A DNA stretch of 64,000 nt, taken from positions 45,454,855 through 45,518,854 of the forward strand of contig NC_091176.1 in assembly GCF_040958095.1 (NCBI RefSeq), given 5' to 3'. The notes under the pieces are model-generated. The model searched no databases and was not told where the DNA came from. It saw nothing but the letters and a program-made list of their open reading frames with translations. This document shows positions 21,741-35,187 of the stretch, piece after piece; within the stretch, counting starts at the first letter, position 1; each line of letters starts with the position of its first letter. This DNA is from Procambarus clarkii. Its lineage: Eukaryota; Arthropoda; Malacostraca; Decapoda; Cambaridae. Both the position numbers and the translations under genes were made by a program.

Positions 21741-21795
21741 TGAGACAAAATTTTCAATTTTTTCTTTTTCCTCTTTCTCTTTTTTTTAAAGAGGC

Positions 21796-21796
<1 letters not shown>

Positions 21797-21842
<46 letters not shown>
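21797..21842. repeat. (ATT)n microsatellite
   Basis: A pure trinucleotide tract just upstream of the gene ending at 20527. Confidence 0.95.
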
Positions 21843-21843
<1 letters not shown>

Positions 21844-22100
21844 TTTTTAACTATAAAGAAAACCTTAAGAGTGAAAATAATATCTAGGAATAAATTAAAA
21901 TTCAAAAGGAGTCGTATCACGTGATTATATTATTTTTAAAATTATTTCAGAACTACAACAGAAAGGTGTTCACCTGCTGAAACCTCATGCATGTACTGAG
22001 GTAAGTACAATTCAACCCTTCCTCTTTCTCCTAGCATCAGGTCAGCACAGGTGGTGGTGTAAGAGCAGTATGATTGAAGTTGGTCTTTGGAGCGCCGCTA
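21843..22100. other. right edge of the AT-rich cluster
   Basis: No gene seen. Base composition rises in GC after about 21960, which probably marks the transition from the virus-like segment to other host sequence. Confidence 0.4.
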
Positions 22101-22600
22101 CTCTGTGATAACTCAAGGAGGTGACAGTCTTTACTGAGCCTCCATTCTCCACCTCGAGAGTGCTGGTCTTTGCCTCGGGAGTGCTGGTCTTTGCCTCGGG
22201 AGTGCTGGTCTTTACTGCGCCTCCATTCTCCGCCTCGGGAGTGCTGGTCTTTACTCCGCCTCGGGAGTGCTGGTCTTTACTGCGCCTCCATTCTCCGCCT
22301 CGGGAGTGCTGGTCTTTGCTGCGTCTGCTGCGCTGTCGCTCTATGCCTCGGGAGTGTTGGTCTTTACTGCGCCTGCTGTGCTGTCGCTCTGTGCCTCGGG
22401 AGTGTTGTCGCTCTGTGCCTCGGGAGTGTTGGTCTTTGCTGCGCCTGCTGCGCTGTCGCTCTGTGCCTCGAGAGTGTTGGTCTTTGCTACGCCGATGTTC
22501 TGTGCCTCGGGAGTGGTGGTCTTTGCTGCGCCTACTGCACCTGCACCGGCGCTCTGTGCCTCGGGAGTGTTGGTCCTTGCTGTCCCCCTCGAATTGTAAT
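22101..22600. repeat. GC-rich minisatellite, about 36-50-bp units
   Basis: Tandem units share GCCTCGGGAGTGTTGGTCTTT with variable spacers (GCTGCGCCTGCTGCGCTGTCGCTC and others). All three forward frames and one reverse frame are open because of the repeat, so I do not call genes. Confidence 0.85.
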
Positions 22601-23189
<589 letters not shown>

Positions 23190-23226
23190 GAGAGAATGAG
23201 AGAGAGAGAGAGAGAGATAGAGAGAA

Positions 23227-23313
<87 letters not shown>
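23190..23313. repeat. (GA)n microsatellite ending at an assembly gap
   Basis: A GAGAGA tract runs directly into Ns. Confidence 0.95.
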
Positions 23314-23813
23314 NNNNNNNNNNNNNNNNNNNNNNNNNNNNNNNNNNNNNNNNNNNNNNNNNNNNNNNNNNNNNNNNNNNNNNNNNNNNNNNNNNNNNNN
23401 NNNNNNNNNNNNNNNNNNNNNNNNNNNNNNNNNNNNNNNNNNNNNNNNNNNNNNNNNNNNNNNNNNNNNNNNNNNNNNNNNNNNNNNNNNNNNNNNNNNN
23501 NNNNNNNNNNNNNNNNNNNNNNNNNNNNNNNNNNNNNNNNNNNNNNNNNNNNNNNNNNNNNNNNNNNNNNNNNNNNNNNNNNNNNNNNNNNNNNNNNNNN
23601 NNNNNNNNNNNNNNNNNNNNNNNNNNNNNNNNNNNNNNNNNNNNNNNNNNNNNNNNNNNNNNNNNNNNNNNNNNNNNNNNNNNNNNNNNNNNNNNNNNNN
23701 NNNNNNNNNNNNNNNNNNNNNNNNNNNNNNNNNNNNNNNNNNNNNNNNNNNNNNNNNNNNNNNNNNNNNNNNNNNNNNNNNNNNNNNNNNNNNNNNNNNN
23801 NNNNNNNNNNNNN
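23314..23813. other. assembly gap, 500 Ns
   Basis: Exactly 500 N, the usual placeholder for a gap of unknown size. The sequence before it is (GA)n and after it the 14-bp satellite. Confidence 1.
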
Positions 23814-26800
23814 TCTGCCTCAGCCCCTCTGCCTCAGCCCCTCTGCTTCAGCCTCTCTGCCTCGGCCCCTCTGCCACTGCCCCTCTGCCTCGGCCCCTCT
23901 GCCTCGGCCCCTCTTCCTCAGCCCTTCTGCTTCTGCCCCTCTGCCTCTGCCCTTCTGCCTCGGCCCCCCTGCCACTGCCCTTCTGCCTCTGCCCCTCTGC
24001 CTCAGCCCCTCTGCCACTGCCCCTCTGCCTCAGCCCCTCTGCCTCTGCCCCTATGTCTCTGCCCCTCTGCCTCAGTCCCTCTGCCTCAGCCTCTCTGCCT
24101 CGGCCCCTCTGCCACTGCCCCTCTGCCTCTGCCCTTCTGCCTCATCCCCTGTGCCTCGGCCCCGCTGCCTAAGCCCCTCTGCATCAGCCCCTGTGCCTCT
24201 GCCCCTCTGCCTCGGCCCCTCTGCCTCAGTCCCTCTACCTCTGCCCTTCTGCCTCAGTCCCTCTCCCTCGGCCCCTCTGTCTCGGCTCTTCTGCCACTGC
24301 CCCTCTGCCTCAGCCCCTCTGCCTCAGCCCCTCTGCCTCAGCCCCTCAGCTACTGCCCCTCTATCTCTGCCCCTCTGCCTCTGCCCCTCTGCCTCAGTCC
24401 CTCTGCCTCAGCCCCTCTGCCTCAGCCTCTCTGCCTCGGCCCCTCTGCCACTGCCCCTCTGCCTCTGCCCCTCTGCCTCAGCCCCTGTTCCTCGGCCCCT
24501 CTGCCTTAGCCCCTCTGCCTCAGCCCCTGTGCCTCTGCCCCTCTGCCTCGGCCCCTCTGCCTCAGCCCCTCTGCCTCTGCCCCTCTGGATCAGCCTCTTT
24601 GCCTCGGCCCCTCTGCCTCTGCCCCTCTGCACCAGCCCCTCTGCCTCAGCCCCTCTGCCTCAGCCCCTGTGCCTCGGTCCCTATGCCTCAGCCCCTCTGC
24701 CTCAGCCGCTGTGCCTCTGCCCCTCTGCCTCGGCCCCCTCTGCCTCGGCCCCTCTGCCTCTGCCCCTCTGCCTCAGCCCCTCTGCCTCAGCCCCTTTGCC
24801 TCAGCCCCTCTGCATCAGCCCCTCTGCATCAGCCCCTCTGCCTCAGCCCCCCTCTGCCTCATCCCCTCTGCCTCAGCCCCTCTGCCTCAGCCCCCTCTGC
24901 CTCAGCCCCTCTTACTCTGCCCCCCTGCCTCAGCCCCTCTTATTCTGCCCTTCTGCCTCAGCCCCTCTGCCTCAGTCCCTCTGCCTCAGCCCCCTCTGCC
25001 TCAGCTCCTCTTACTCTGCCCCTCTGCCTCGACCCCTCTGTCATAGCCCCCTGCCTCAGCCCCCCCCTGCCTCAGCCCCTCTTATTCTGCCCTTCTGCCT
25101 CAGCCCCTCTGCCTCAGCCCCTCTGCTTCAGCCTCTCTGCCTCGGCCCCTCTGCCACTGCCCCTCTGCCACTGCCCCTCTGCCTCGGCCCCTCTGCCTCG
25201 GCCCCTCTGCCACTGCCCTTCTGCCTCTGCCCCTCTGCCTCGGCCCCTCTGCCTCGGCCCCTCTGCCACTGCCCCTCTGCCTCACCCCCTCTGCCTCTGC
25301 CCCTCTGTCTCTGCCCCTCTGCCTCTGCCCCTCTGCCTCAGTCCCTCTGCTTCAGCCTCTCTGCCTCGGCCCCTCTGCCACTGCCCCTCTGCCTCTGCCC
25401 CTCTGCCTCAGCCCCTGTGCCTCGGCCCCTCTGCCTTAGCCTCTCTGCATCAGCCCCTGTGCCTCTGCCCCTCTGCCTCGGCCCCTCTGCCTCAGTCCCT
25501 CTACCTCTGCCCTTCTGCCTCAGTCCCTCTCCCTCGGCCCCTCTGCCTCGGCTCTTCTGCCACTGCCCCTCTGCCTCAGCCCCTCTGCCTCAGCCCCTCA
25601 GCTACTGCCCCTCTGTCTCTGCCCCTCTGCCTCTGCCCCTCTGCCTCAGTCCCTCTGCCTCAGCCCCTCTGCCTCAGCCTCTCTGCCTCGGCCCCTCTGC
25701 CACTGCCCCTCTGCCTCAGCCCCTGTGCCTCTGCCCCTCTGCCTCGGCCCTTTGCCTCAGCCTCTCTGCCTCTGCCCCTCTGCCTCAGCCCCCTCTGCCT
25801 CAGCCCCTCTTCCTCAGCCCCTTTACCTCAGCCACTCTGCCTCAGCCCCTTCTGCCTCGGCCCCTCTGCCTCAGCCCCTCTGCCTCAGCCCCTCTGCCTC
25901 AGCCCCTCTGCCTCAGCTCCTCTTACTCTGCCCCTCTGCCTCGACCCCTCTGTCATAGCCCCTCTGCCTCAGCCCCCCCTGCCTCAGCCCCTCTTATTCT
26001 GCCCTTCTGCCTCAGCCCCTCTGCCTCAGTCCCTCTGCCTCAGCCCCCTCTGCCTCAGCTCCTCTTACTCTGCCCCTCTGCCTCGACCCCTCTGTCATAG
26101 CCCCTCTGCCTCAGCCCCCCCCTGCCTCAGCCCCTCTTATTCTGCCCTTCTGCCTCAGCCCCTCTGCCTCAGCCCCTCTGCTTCAGCCTCTCTGCCTCGG
26201 CCCCTCTGCCACTGCCCCTCTGCCTCGGCCCCTCTGCCTCGGCCCCTCTGCCACTGCCCTTCTGCCTCTCTGCCTCGGCCCCTCTGCCTCGGCCCCTCTG
26301 CCACTGCCCCTCTGCCTCACCCCCTCTGCCTCTGCCCCTCTGTCTCTGCCCCTCTGCCTCTGCCCCTCTGCCTCAGTCCCTCTGCCTCAGCCTCTCTGCC
26401 TCGGCCCCTCTGCCACTGCCCCTCTGCCTCTGCCCCTCTGCCTCAGCCCCTGTGCCTCGGCCCCTCTGCCTTAGCCTCTCTGCATCAGCCCCTGTGCCTC
26501 TGCCCCTCTGCCTCGGCCCCTCTGCCTCAGTCCCTCTACCTCTGCCCCTCTGCCTCAGCCCCTCTGCCTCAGCCCCTCTGCCTCGGTCCCTCTGCCTCAG
26601 CCCCTCTGCCTCAGCCGCAGTGCCTCTGCCCCTCTGCCTCGGCCCCCTCTGCCTCTGCCCCTCTGCCTCAGCCCCTCTGCCTCAGCCCCTCTGCCTCAGC
26701 CCCTTTGCCTCAGCCCCTCTGCATCAGCCCCTCTGCCTCATCCCATCTGCCTCATCCCCTCTGCCTCAGCCCCTCTGCCTCAGCCCCTCTGCCACAGCCC

Positions 26801-29800
26801 CCTCTGCCTCAGCCCCTCTTACTCTGCCCCTCTGCCTCAGCCCCTGTGCCTCAGCCCCTGTCCCTTAACCCCTCTGCCTCAGCCCCTCTTACTCTGCCCC
26901 TCTGCCTCTGCCCCTCTGCCTCGGCCCCTCTGCCACTGCCCCTCTTCCTCGACCCCTCTGCCTCGGCTCCTCTGCCTCTGCCCCTCTGCCACTGCCCCTC
27001 TTCCTCGACCCCTCTGCCTCGGCCCCTCTGCCTCGGCCCCTCTGCCTCGGCCCCTCTGCCACTGCCCCTCTGCCTTAGCCCCTTTGCTACTGCCCCTCTG
27101 CCTCAGCCCCTCTGCCTCAGCCCCTCTACCACTGCCCCTCTGTCTCTGCCCCTCTGCCTCTGCCCCTCTGCCTCAGCCCCTCTGCCTCAGCCAATCTGCC
27201 TCAGCCTCTCTGCCTCGGCCCCTCTGCCACTGCCCCTTTTGTCTCTGCCCCTCTGCCTCAGCCCCTGTGCCTCGGCCCCACTGCCTTAGCCCCTCTGCCT
27301 CAGCCCCTGTGCCTCTGCCCCTCTGCCTCGCCCCCTCTGCCTCAGCCCCTCTGCCTCTGCCCCTCTGCCTCAGCCCCTCTGCCTCATCCCCTCTGCGTCA
27401 GCCCCTCTGCCTCAGCCCCTTTTACTCTGCCCCTCTGCCTCGACCCCTCCGTCTCAGCCCCTCTGCCTCAGCCCCCTCTGCCTCATGCCCTCTTACTCTG
27501 TCCTCTGCCTCAGCCCCTCTGCCTCAGCCCCTCTGCCTCAGCCCCTCTGCCTCAGCCCCTCTGCTACTGCCCCTCTGCTACTGCCCCTCTGCCTCAGCCC
27601 CTCTGCCACTGCCCCTCTCCCTATGCCCCTCTGCCTCAGCCCCTCTGCCTCAGCCCCTCTGCCTCAGCCCCTCTGCCTCATCTCCTCTGCCTCAGCCACT
27701 CTGCCTCGGCCCCTCTGCCACGGCCTTCCTGCCACTGCCCCTCTGCCTCTGCCCCTCTGCCTCTGCCCCAGTCCCTCTGCCTCAGCCCCTCTGTCTCAGC
27801 CCCTGTGCCTCGGCCCCTCTGCCACTGCCCCTCTGCCTCTGCCCCACTGCCTCGGCCCCTCTGCCTCTGCCCCTCTGCCTCAGCCCCTCTGCCTCAGCCC
27901 CTCTGCCTCAGCCTCTCTGCCTCGGCCCCCTGTGCCACTGCCCCTCTGCCTCTGCTCCTCTGCTTCTGCCCCTCTGCCTCAGCCCCTCTGCCTCAGCCCC
28001 TCTGCCTCAGCCCCTGTGCCTCGGCCCCTCTGCCTCAGCCCCTCTGCCTCAGCCCCTGTGCCTCTGCCTTTCTGCCTCGGCCCTCTGCCTCAGCCTCTCT
28101 GCCTCTGCCCCTCTGCCTCAGCCCCCTCTGCCTCAGCCCCTCTTCCTCAGCCCCTTTACCTCAGCCACTCTGCCTCAGCCCCTTCTGCCTCGGCCCCTCT
28201 GCCTCAGCCCCTCTGCCTCAGCCCCTCTGCCTCAGCCCCTCTGCCTCAGCCCCCTCTGCCTCAGCTCCTCTTACTCTGCCCCTCTGCCTCGACCCCTCTG
28301 TCATAGCCCCTCTGCCTCAGCCCCCCCTGCCTCAGCCCCTCATATTCTGCCCTTCTGCCTCAGCCCATCTGCCTCAGCCCCTCTGCTTCAGCCTCTCTGC
28401 CTCGGCCCCTCTGCCACTGCCCCTCTGCCTCGGCCCCTCTGCCTCGGCCCCTCTTCCTCAGCCCTTCTGCCTCTGCCCCTCTGCCTCTGCCCTTCTGCCT
28501 CGGCCCCCCTGCCACTGCCCTTCTGCCTCTGCCCCTCTGCCTCAGCCCCTCTGCCACTGCCCCTCTGCCTCAGCCCCTCTGCCTCTGCCCCTCTGTCTCT
28601 GCCCCTCTGCCTCAGTCCCTCTGCCTCAGCCTCTCTGCCTCGGCCCCTCTGCCACTGCCCCTCTGCCTCTGCCCTTCTGCCTCAGCCCCTGTGCCTCGGC
28701 CCCTCTGCCTTAGCCCCTCTGCATCAGCCCCTGTGCCTCTGCCCCTCTGCCTCGGCCCCTCTGCCTCAGTCCCTCTACCTCTGCCCTTCTGCCTCAGTCC
28801 CTCTCCCTCGGCCCCTCTGTCTCGGCTCTTCTGCCACTGCCCCTCTGCCTCAGCCCCTCTGCCTCAGCCCCTCAGCTACTGCCCCTCAGCTACTGCCCCT
28901 CTGTCTCTGCCCCTCTGCCTCTGCCCCTCTGCCTCAGTCCCTCTGCCTCAGCCCCTCTGCCTCAGCCTCTATGCCTCGGCCCCTCTGCCACTGCCCCTCT
29001 GCCTCTGCCCCTCTGCCTCAGCCCCTGTGCCTCGGCCCCTCTGCCTTAGCCCCTCTGCCTCAGCCCCTGTGCCACTGCCCATCTGCCTCGGCCCCTCTGC
29101 CTCAGCCCCTCTGCCTCTGCCCCTCTGGATCAGCCTATTTGCCTCGGCCCCTCTGCCTCTGCCCCTCTGCACCAGCCCCTCTGCCTCAGCCCCTCTGCCT
29201 CAGCCCCTGTGCCTCGGTCCCTCTGCCTCAGCCCCCCTGCCTCAGCCGCTGTGCCTCTGCCCCTCTGCCTCGGCCCCCTCTGCCTCGGCCCCTCTGCCTC
29301 TGCCGCTCTGCCTCAGCCCCTCTGCCTCAGCCCCTTTGCCTCAGCCCCTCTGCATCAGCCCCTCTGCCTCAGCCCCTCTGCCTCAGCCCCTCTGCCTCAG
29401 CCCCCTTTGCCTCAGCCCCTCTTACTCTGCCACTCTGCCTCAGCCCCTGTGCCTCAGCCCCTGTGCCTTAGCCCCTCTGCCTCAGCCCCTCTTACTCTGC
29501 CCCTCTGCCTCTGCCCCTCTGCCTCGGCCCCTCAGCCACTGCCCTTCTTCCTCGACCCCTCTGCCACTGCCCCTCTGCCTCAGCCCCTCTGCTACTGCCC
29601 CTCTGCCTCAGCCCCTCTGCCTCAGCTCCTCTACCACTGCCCCTCTGTCTCTGCCCCTCTGCCTCTGCCCCTCTGCCTCAGCCCCTCTGCCTCAGCCTTT
29701 CTGCCTCAGCCTCTCTGCCTCGGCCCCTCTGCCACTGCCCCTCTGTCTCTGCCCCTCTGCCTCAGCCCCTGTGCCTCGGCCCCACTGCCTTAGCCCCTCT

Positions 29801-32090
29801 GCCTCAGCCCCAGTGCCTCTGCCCCTCTGCCTCGGCCCCTCTGCCTCAGCCCCTCTGCCTCTGCCCCTCTGTCTCAGCCCCTCTGCCTCATCCCCTCTGC
29901 CACAGCCCCTCTGCCTCAGCCCCCTCTGCCTCGGCCCCTCAGGCTGAGCCCCTCTGCCTCAGCCCCTCTGCCTCAGCCACTCTGCCTCAGCCCCTTTTAC
30001 CCTGCCCCTCTGCCTCGACCCCTCTGTCCCAGCCCCTCTGCCTCAGCCCCCTCGGCCTCAGCCTCTCTTACTCTGCCCCCTCTGCCTCTGCCCCTCTGCC
30101 TCAGCCCCTCTGCCTAGGCCCCTCTGCCTCGGCCCCTCTGCCACTGCCCATCTGCCTCAGCCCCTCTGCCTCAGCCCCTCTGCCTCAGCCCCTCTGCCTC
30201 AGCCCCTCAGCACGGCTCCTCTGCCACTGCCCCTCTGCCTCGGCCCCTCTGCCTCGGCCCCTCTGCCTCGGCCTCTCTGCCTCAGCCCCTCTACTTCAGC
30301 CCCCTCAGTACGGCCCCTCAGCACGGCCCCTCTGCCACTGCCCCTCTGCCTCGGCCCCTCTACCTCGGCCCCTCTGCCTCGGCCCCTCTGCCACTGCCCC
30401 TCTGCTTCGACCCCTCTGCCTCAGCCCCTCTGCCTCAGCCCCTCTGCCTCGACCCTTCTGTCTCAGCCCCTCTGCCTCAGTCCCTCTGCCTCTGCCCCTT
30501 GGCCTCAGCCCCTCTGCCTCAGCCCCCTCTGCCTCGGCCCCTCTGCCTCAGCCCCTCTGCCTCAGCCCCCTCTGCCTCAGCCCCTCTGTCTCAGCCCCTC
30601 TGCCTCAGCCCCTCTGCCTCGACCCTTCTGTCTCAGCCCCTCTGCCTCAGCCCCTCTTACTCTGCCCCTCTGCCTCAGCCCCACATCCTCAGCCCCTCTG
30701 CCTCAGCCTCTCTGCCTCGGCCCCTCTGCAACTGCCCCTCTGCCTCAGCCCCTCTGCCTCAGCCCCTCTGCCTCAGCCCTCTGCCTATGCCCCTCTTACT
30801 CTGCCTCTCTGCCTCAGTCCCTCTGACTCTGCCCCTTGGCCTCAGCCCCTCTGCCTCAGCCCCCTCTGCCTCGGCCCTTCTGCCTCAGCCCCTCTGCCTC
30901 AGCCCCCTCTGCCTCAGCCCCTCTGCCTCAGCCCCTCTGCCTCGACCCTTCTGTCTCAGCCCCTCTGCCTCAGCCCCCTCTGCCTATGCCCCTCTTACTC
31001 TGCCCCTCTGCCTCAGCCCCACATCCTCAGCCCCTCTGCCCCTGCCCCTCTGCCTCGGCCCCGCTGCCTCGGCTCCTCTGCCTCAGCCCTTCTGCCTCTG
31101 CCCCTCTGCCTTCGCCCCTCTGCCACTGCCCCTCTGCCTCAGCCCCTCTGCTTTAGCCCCTCTGCCTCAGCCCCTCTTCCTCATCTCCTCTGCCTCAGCC
31201 ACTCTGCCTCGGCCCCTCTGCCACTGCCCCTCTGCCTCTGCCCCTCTGCCTCTGCCCCTCTGCCTCAGTCCCTCTGCCTCAGCCCCTCTGTCTCAGCCCC
31301 TGTGCCTCGGCCCCTCTGCCTTAGCTCCTCTGCCTCAGCCCCTGTCCCTCAGCTACTCTGCCTCGGCCCCTCTGCCTCAGCCCCTCTGCCTCTGTCCCTC
31401 TGCCTCGGCCCCTCTGCCACTGTCCTTCTGCCTCGACCCCTCTGCCTCAGCCTCTCTGCCTCAGCCCCTGTGCCTCTGCCCCTCTGTCTCAGCCCCTCTG
31501 CCTCATCCCCTCTGCCACAGCCCCTCTGCCTCAGCCCCCTCTGCCTCGGCCCCTCAGCCTCAGCCCCTCTTCCTCAGCCCCTCTGCCTCAGCCCCTCTGC
31601 CTCAGCCCCTTTTACCCTGCCCCACTGCCTCGACCCCTCTGTCCCAGCCCCTCTGCCTCAGCCCCCTCGGCCTCAGCCTCTCTTACTCTGCCCCCTCTGC
31701 CTCTGCCCCTCTGCCTCAGCCCCTCTGCCTCGGCCCCTCTGCCTCGGCCCCTCTGCCGCTGCCCATCTGCCTCAGCTCCTCTGCCTCAGCCCCTCTGCCT
31801 CAGCCCCTCAGCACGGCCCCTCTGCCACTGCCCCTCTGCCTCGGCCCCTCTGCCCCGGCCCCTCTGCCTCGGCCCCTCTGCCTCGGCCCCTCTGCCTCGG
31901 CCCCTCTGCCTCGGCCCCTCTGCCACTGCCCCTCTGCTTCGACCCCTCTGCCTCAGCCCCTCTGCCTCAGCCCCTGTGCCTCTGCCTCGGTCCCTCTGCC
32001 TCAGTCCCTCTGCCTCAGCCCCTTGGCCTCAGCCCCTCTGCCTCAGCCCCCTCTGCCTCGGCCCCTCTGCCTCAGCCCCTCTGCCTCAGC
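23814..32090. repeat. 14-bp satellite, block 1
   Basis: Near-continuous 14-bp units, mainly GCCCCTCTGCCTCA, with variant ends CG, CT and GCCACT. Because 14 is not a multiple of 3, three units make a 42-bp period and each frame encodes a 14-residue repeat ([18 protein letters not shown]). No unit contains a forward stop, so ORFs of hundreds of codons appear in all plus frames; they are not genes. Kilobase-scale internal duplications are visible. Confidence 0.97.
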
Positions 32091-33089
32091 TGTGGGAACC
32101 GACCTGTGAGATTTATATTTATTTAATTTATATGAATTTATATTTACGTTAATTTATATACTTCGATAGCAATTTGTATAATGATAAGTGGACTGTATTT
32201 CTGCAATAATCTCATAATCTCACAAATCGATCCTCTACACATTAGGGGGGGTTATTATATTAATATATATGCAGCCAATCAAACTACAGTAATAGCTACA
32301 TACATTGATGAGGTTCCTTATCTTATAGTACAGCAGGTTAGTCCACCAGGTATAACTAGGGTGTAGACACCAAATTATCCTCTTTGAGGTAGCTTCCATA
32401 TCACCCAGTAACTGGTGCACAAACTCTTCCTCGTCTTGACCTGTCAAAAGGGCGCTAACTGTGAAGCCAGAATCCTATATATGACAAGTTATATCAGAGA
32501 AAACACTATACAGTACATGGAACATTAAAGACCTGGCTTAATTACCTTTAGTTTGAGGCGATTTCGCGTTCTAACCGGCTAACCCTATATCCTGACATTA
32601 ATGGCCATAAATGAATGATAAACGGGTTTCGGATAGACACTTAACTTGTATTTGTAGACAGCGTGTTGACAATGGTACACCTTTGGGTTCCATAACACTA
32701 CGTCCAAGTAAATTTAACAGGAGCCGAATTTGCTCCCGTGTGAGCCTCTGGTCTCAATAAACAATGTCTGCCCTCCTTCCCCACTGACGCCTGGCCTACT
32801 TTGTCCAGATTTCAGAAAGTGATAGAAGGGTCACATTTACTCTACTTTAATATTGATAATTAAGTTAATTTATATAAGATGTTTTTATGATGGTAAAGTC
32901 CAAAGACTAATGTATTTAAGAATAATTCCCAGCAGAATAGCTGGTGAATTATAATAGTATGTGGTGATGATATCCCGTTTTCTTTAGACGGTAATTCCAT
33001 TACAAGTTACGTTTTCTATGGGTAACTTGTTTATACAACACAGCTCTTATCTGTCTGTATGATATTAAATGGTGTCGGATTTTCCGACA
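32091..33089 (-). repeat. 3' LTR of the BEL/Pao-like element
   Basis: TG...CA-bounded 999-bp repeat identical by eye to 36124-37122. The ends TGTGGGAA and TTCCGACA have only the short TG/CA inversion. Confidence 0.95.
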
Positions 33090-33786
33090 TAATTCCCCAG
33101 GGGGCTGCTCACGGGTCGAAGTCCTGTTTAGAACAGACGAACACCGATACTCCTCCTTCGAATTATTAGATTAATTTGATGTTAGTAGTTAGTAAGCACA
33201 CATTTGTGCGTCTGTTCGTACAGGACGGATGTCCCGTACTAGAGTTGCAGGGGTTAGAAGTCTAATGCAATTTCATTTCCCTGTCAACTCTTGAAAGGCT
33301 AATATTCAAGCCTTATTACATATTATTTTACCCAGAAGACTGGATGTGATCAAGTACTACAGTCAAGTATGATTCAGGGACTGCAGTGAGATCAGTGACA
33401 TTAGATATAACTTGAAGTTTGTTCAGGTAACTGGTCACTGATATATAAACACTGAGGCCCATGGAATACATCTTGATTAAATAATAAATGTATCAAATCA
33501 GTCATCAGATTTATTGGGGTTTAATTTAGTTAATTGATTCAGAAGATTGAATAGCTCATCATTAAAGTAAAGTATGGTTCTGAGATTGCAGTGGGTTCAG
33601 TGACATTGGTCGCAGTGACTTGTAGCTGTTTTAGGCTACTGTTCACTGATTTGCCACTGAGGCCTCATGAACTCATCTTCAGCTTTAAATGATGATACTA
33701 ACATCAACCTCTGTTACTATAGTCAGCTGTAATCTCCTTAGTATAATGCTACTGGAGAAATATAATCAGCTGACAAATTTAGATTT
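33090..33786 (-). other. 3' internal region of the LTR element, pol missing
   Basis: About 700 bp between the end of gag-protease and the 3' LTR. I see no conserved retroelement domain. A duplicated phrase (GATTGCAGTGGGTTCAGTGACATT and a variant near 33370) occurs. Confidence 0.6.
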
Positions 33787-35187
33787 CTACTGGTATTGTT
33801 TATCTGCAGGCATAGGTCTCCTCAGGCTTGATACTGGGCCTGAGAGTAATTTACCTCCTGCAGAGTTTAACATGGTTATACCCTGATATTTAGTAGGGCT
33901 ACCGATGAATCGATGACAATAGTCTGTCCCTACAAGGAGACCGAAGTCGGTGAGGTGATCAGACTTAATATTATCTGCCAATTTTATTCCTCTATTTCTC
34001 AGGAATTTGGCTGTTGCTCTCAGACCTTGAACTTGTAGGTCTACTGGTATTTTGTCCACCACAATGGCTTGTACTCGACAGACGTACCTGCCTAAACGTA
34101 CTGATGGTTGTACCACCTGGTAGACTTGAGGTCCTGCATCTGTTACAAACCCTGAGATGTTGAATGACATCTGGGCTACAGGCCTTAATTGTAATTCATC
34201 TGCCAGCTTTTTAGTAATATATGTTCTCTGGGATCCTTGGTCAAACAACCCACGGGTATGGACCTTGGCCCTCTTATTCAGGATGGTAATTTGGGCAGTA
34301 GGCAAAGTCGTATTACCTTTAGACTTTGCCGATTGGACACTCTTTGTTTGTTGCACCTTGCAGTACTGTACTGAGGTGGGAATGCTATCTTCCACCTTGG
34401 GTCTTGAATACGTTAATTTCGTATATTTGCACAGTGCTGCATGGTGCCTACCTCTTCTACACCTGTTACAGGTGTTGAATTGGGTATCACAATAGTCTAT
34501 GTTGTGTGACTTGAGACACCTCGAACATCTCCCTAATTCCTGGAGTCGCTCAATACGAGTGTCTCTGGTTGGATAATTAGCACAACGGTATGTTGAATGT
34601 TTCTTTTTGCAGAACATACATGTCCCCCAGCCTACTGCACGTTTGGAAGTTACCGGTTTGGGTGAACTAGTAACAGTAGGCTTGGAGGATGCTGCTGCAT
34701 TGTCAGATTTTCTGCAACTTGATGTTTGAGTAATTGGTTGATGTTTATTTGGGGTGGTTGTTTTACCCTTTAATTGACTATTATTTTCTATTTCTGAAGG
34801 CTTGCAAGAGGCTTTAACTTCCTCATTTGCTCGTCGTTTGTTTATGATGGAATGTAAACCTTCAGTGATGTCCTGTACTGTCAGGATGGTGTTATGTTGA
34901 TGTGCATATAATTCATCTAGTATATCGCTGGACAATTTTCGTTGAAGGACTACTTTGGTCATCCATTCACTAGTAGTTATATCAACCTTAAGACTGAATA
35001 TTCTTAGTAGTGACTCAAACTCCATGCTGAAGGATTGTAATGAGTCAGCAGTCTGATCAGGTTGAGGTAAATCCAGCAATTGTAGTACTAGATGTATGAC
35101 AGTTTTCTCATTGCCAGCATTATCCATACTGGCTAGTTGGTGAAGCCTTGTGGGACTTGTACTTGGGCTGCTCATAATACTGAACAA
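33787..35187 (-). CDS. gag: Gag-protease of the BEL/Pao-like retrotransposon
   Basis: A 466-aa frame. Residues about 30-120 resemble the helical Gag region of BEL/Pao elements. Three Cys/His clusters follow: C190-C202 (CMFCKKKHSTYRC), C221-C233 (CSRCLKSHNIDYC) and C240-C253 (CNRCRRGRHHAALC). These are zinc knuckles for RNA binding. Residues about 300-450 are a retroviral-type aspartic protease domain with FDQGSQRTYI (D316). The frame ends soon after the protease; in complete elements it continues into reverse transcriptase. Confidence 0.88.
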   Translation of the reverse strand: MFSIMSSPSTSPTRLHQLASMDNAGNEKTVIHLVLQLLDLPQPDQTADSLQSFSMEFESLLRIFSLKVDITTSEWMTKVVLQRKLSSDILDELYAHQHNTILTVQDITEGLHSIINKRRANEEVKASCKPSEIENNSQLKGKTTTPNKHQPITQTSSCRKSDNAAASSKPTVTSSPKPVTSKRAVGWGTCMFCKKKHSTYRCANYPTRDTRIERLQELGRCSRCLKSHNIDYCDTQFNTCNRCRRGRHHAALCKYTKLTYSRPKVEDSIPTSVQYCKVQQTKSVQSAKSKGNTTLPTAQITILNKRAKVHTRGLFDQGSQRTYITKKLADELQLRPVAQMSFNISGFVTDAGPQVYQVVQPSVRLGRYVCRVQAIVVDKIPVDLQVQGLRATAKFLRNRGIKLADNIKSDHLTDFGLLVGTDYCHRFIGSPTKYQGITMLNSAGGKLLSGPVSSLRRPMPADKQYQ

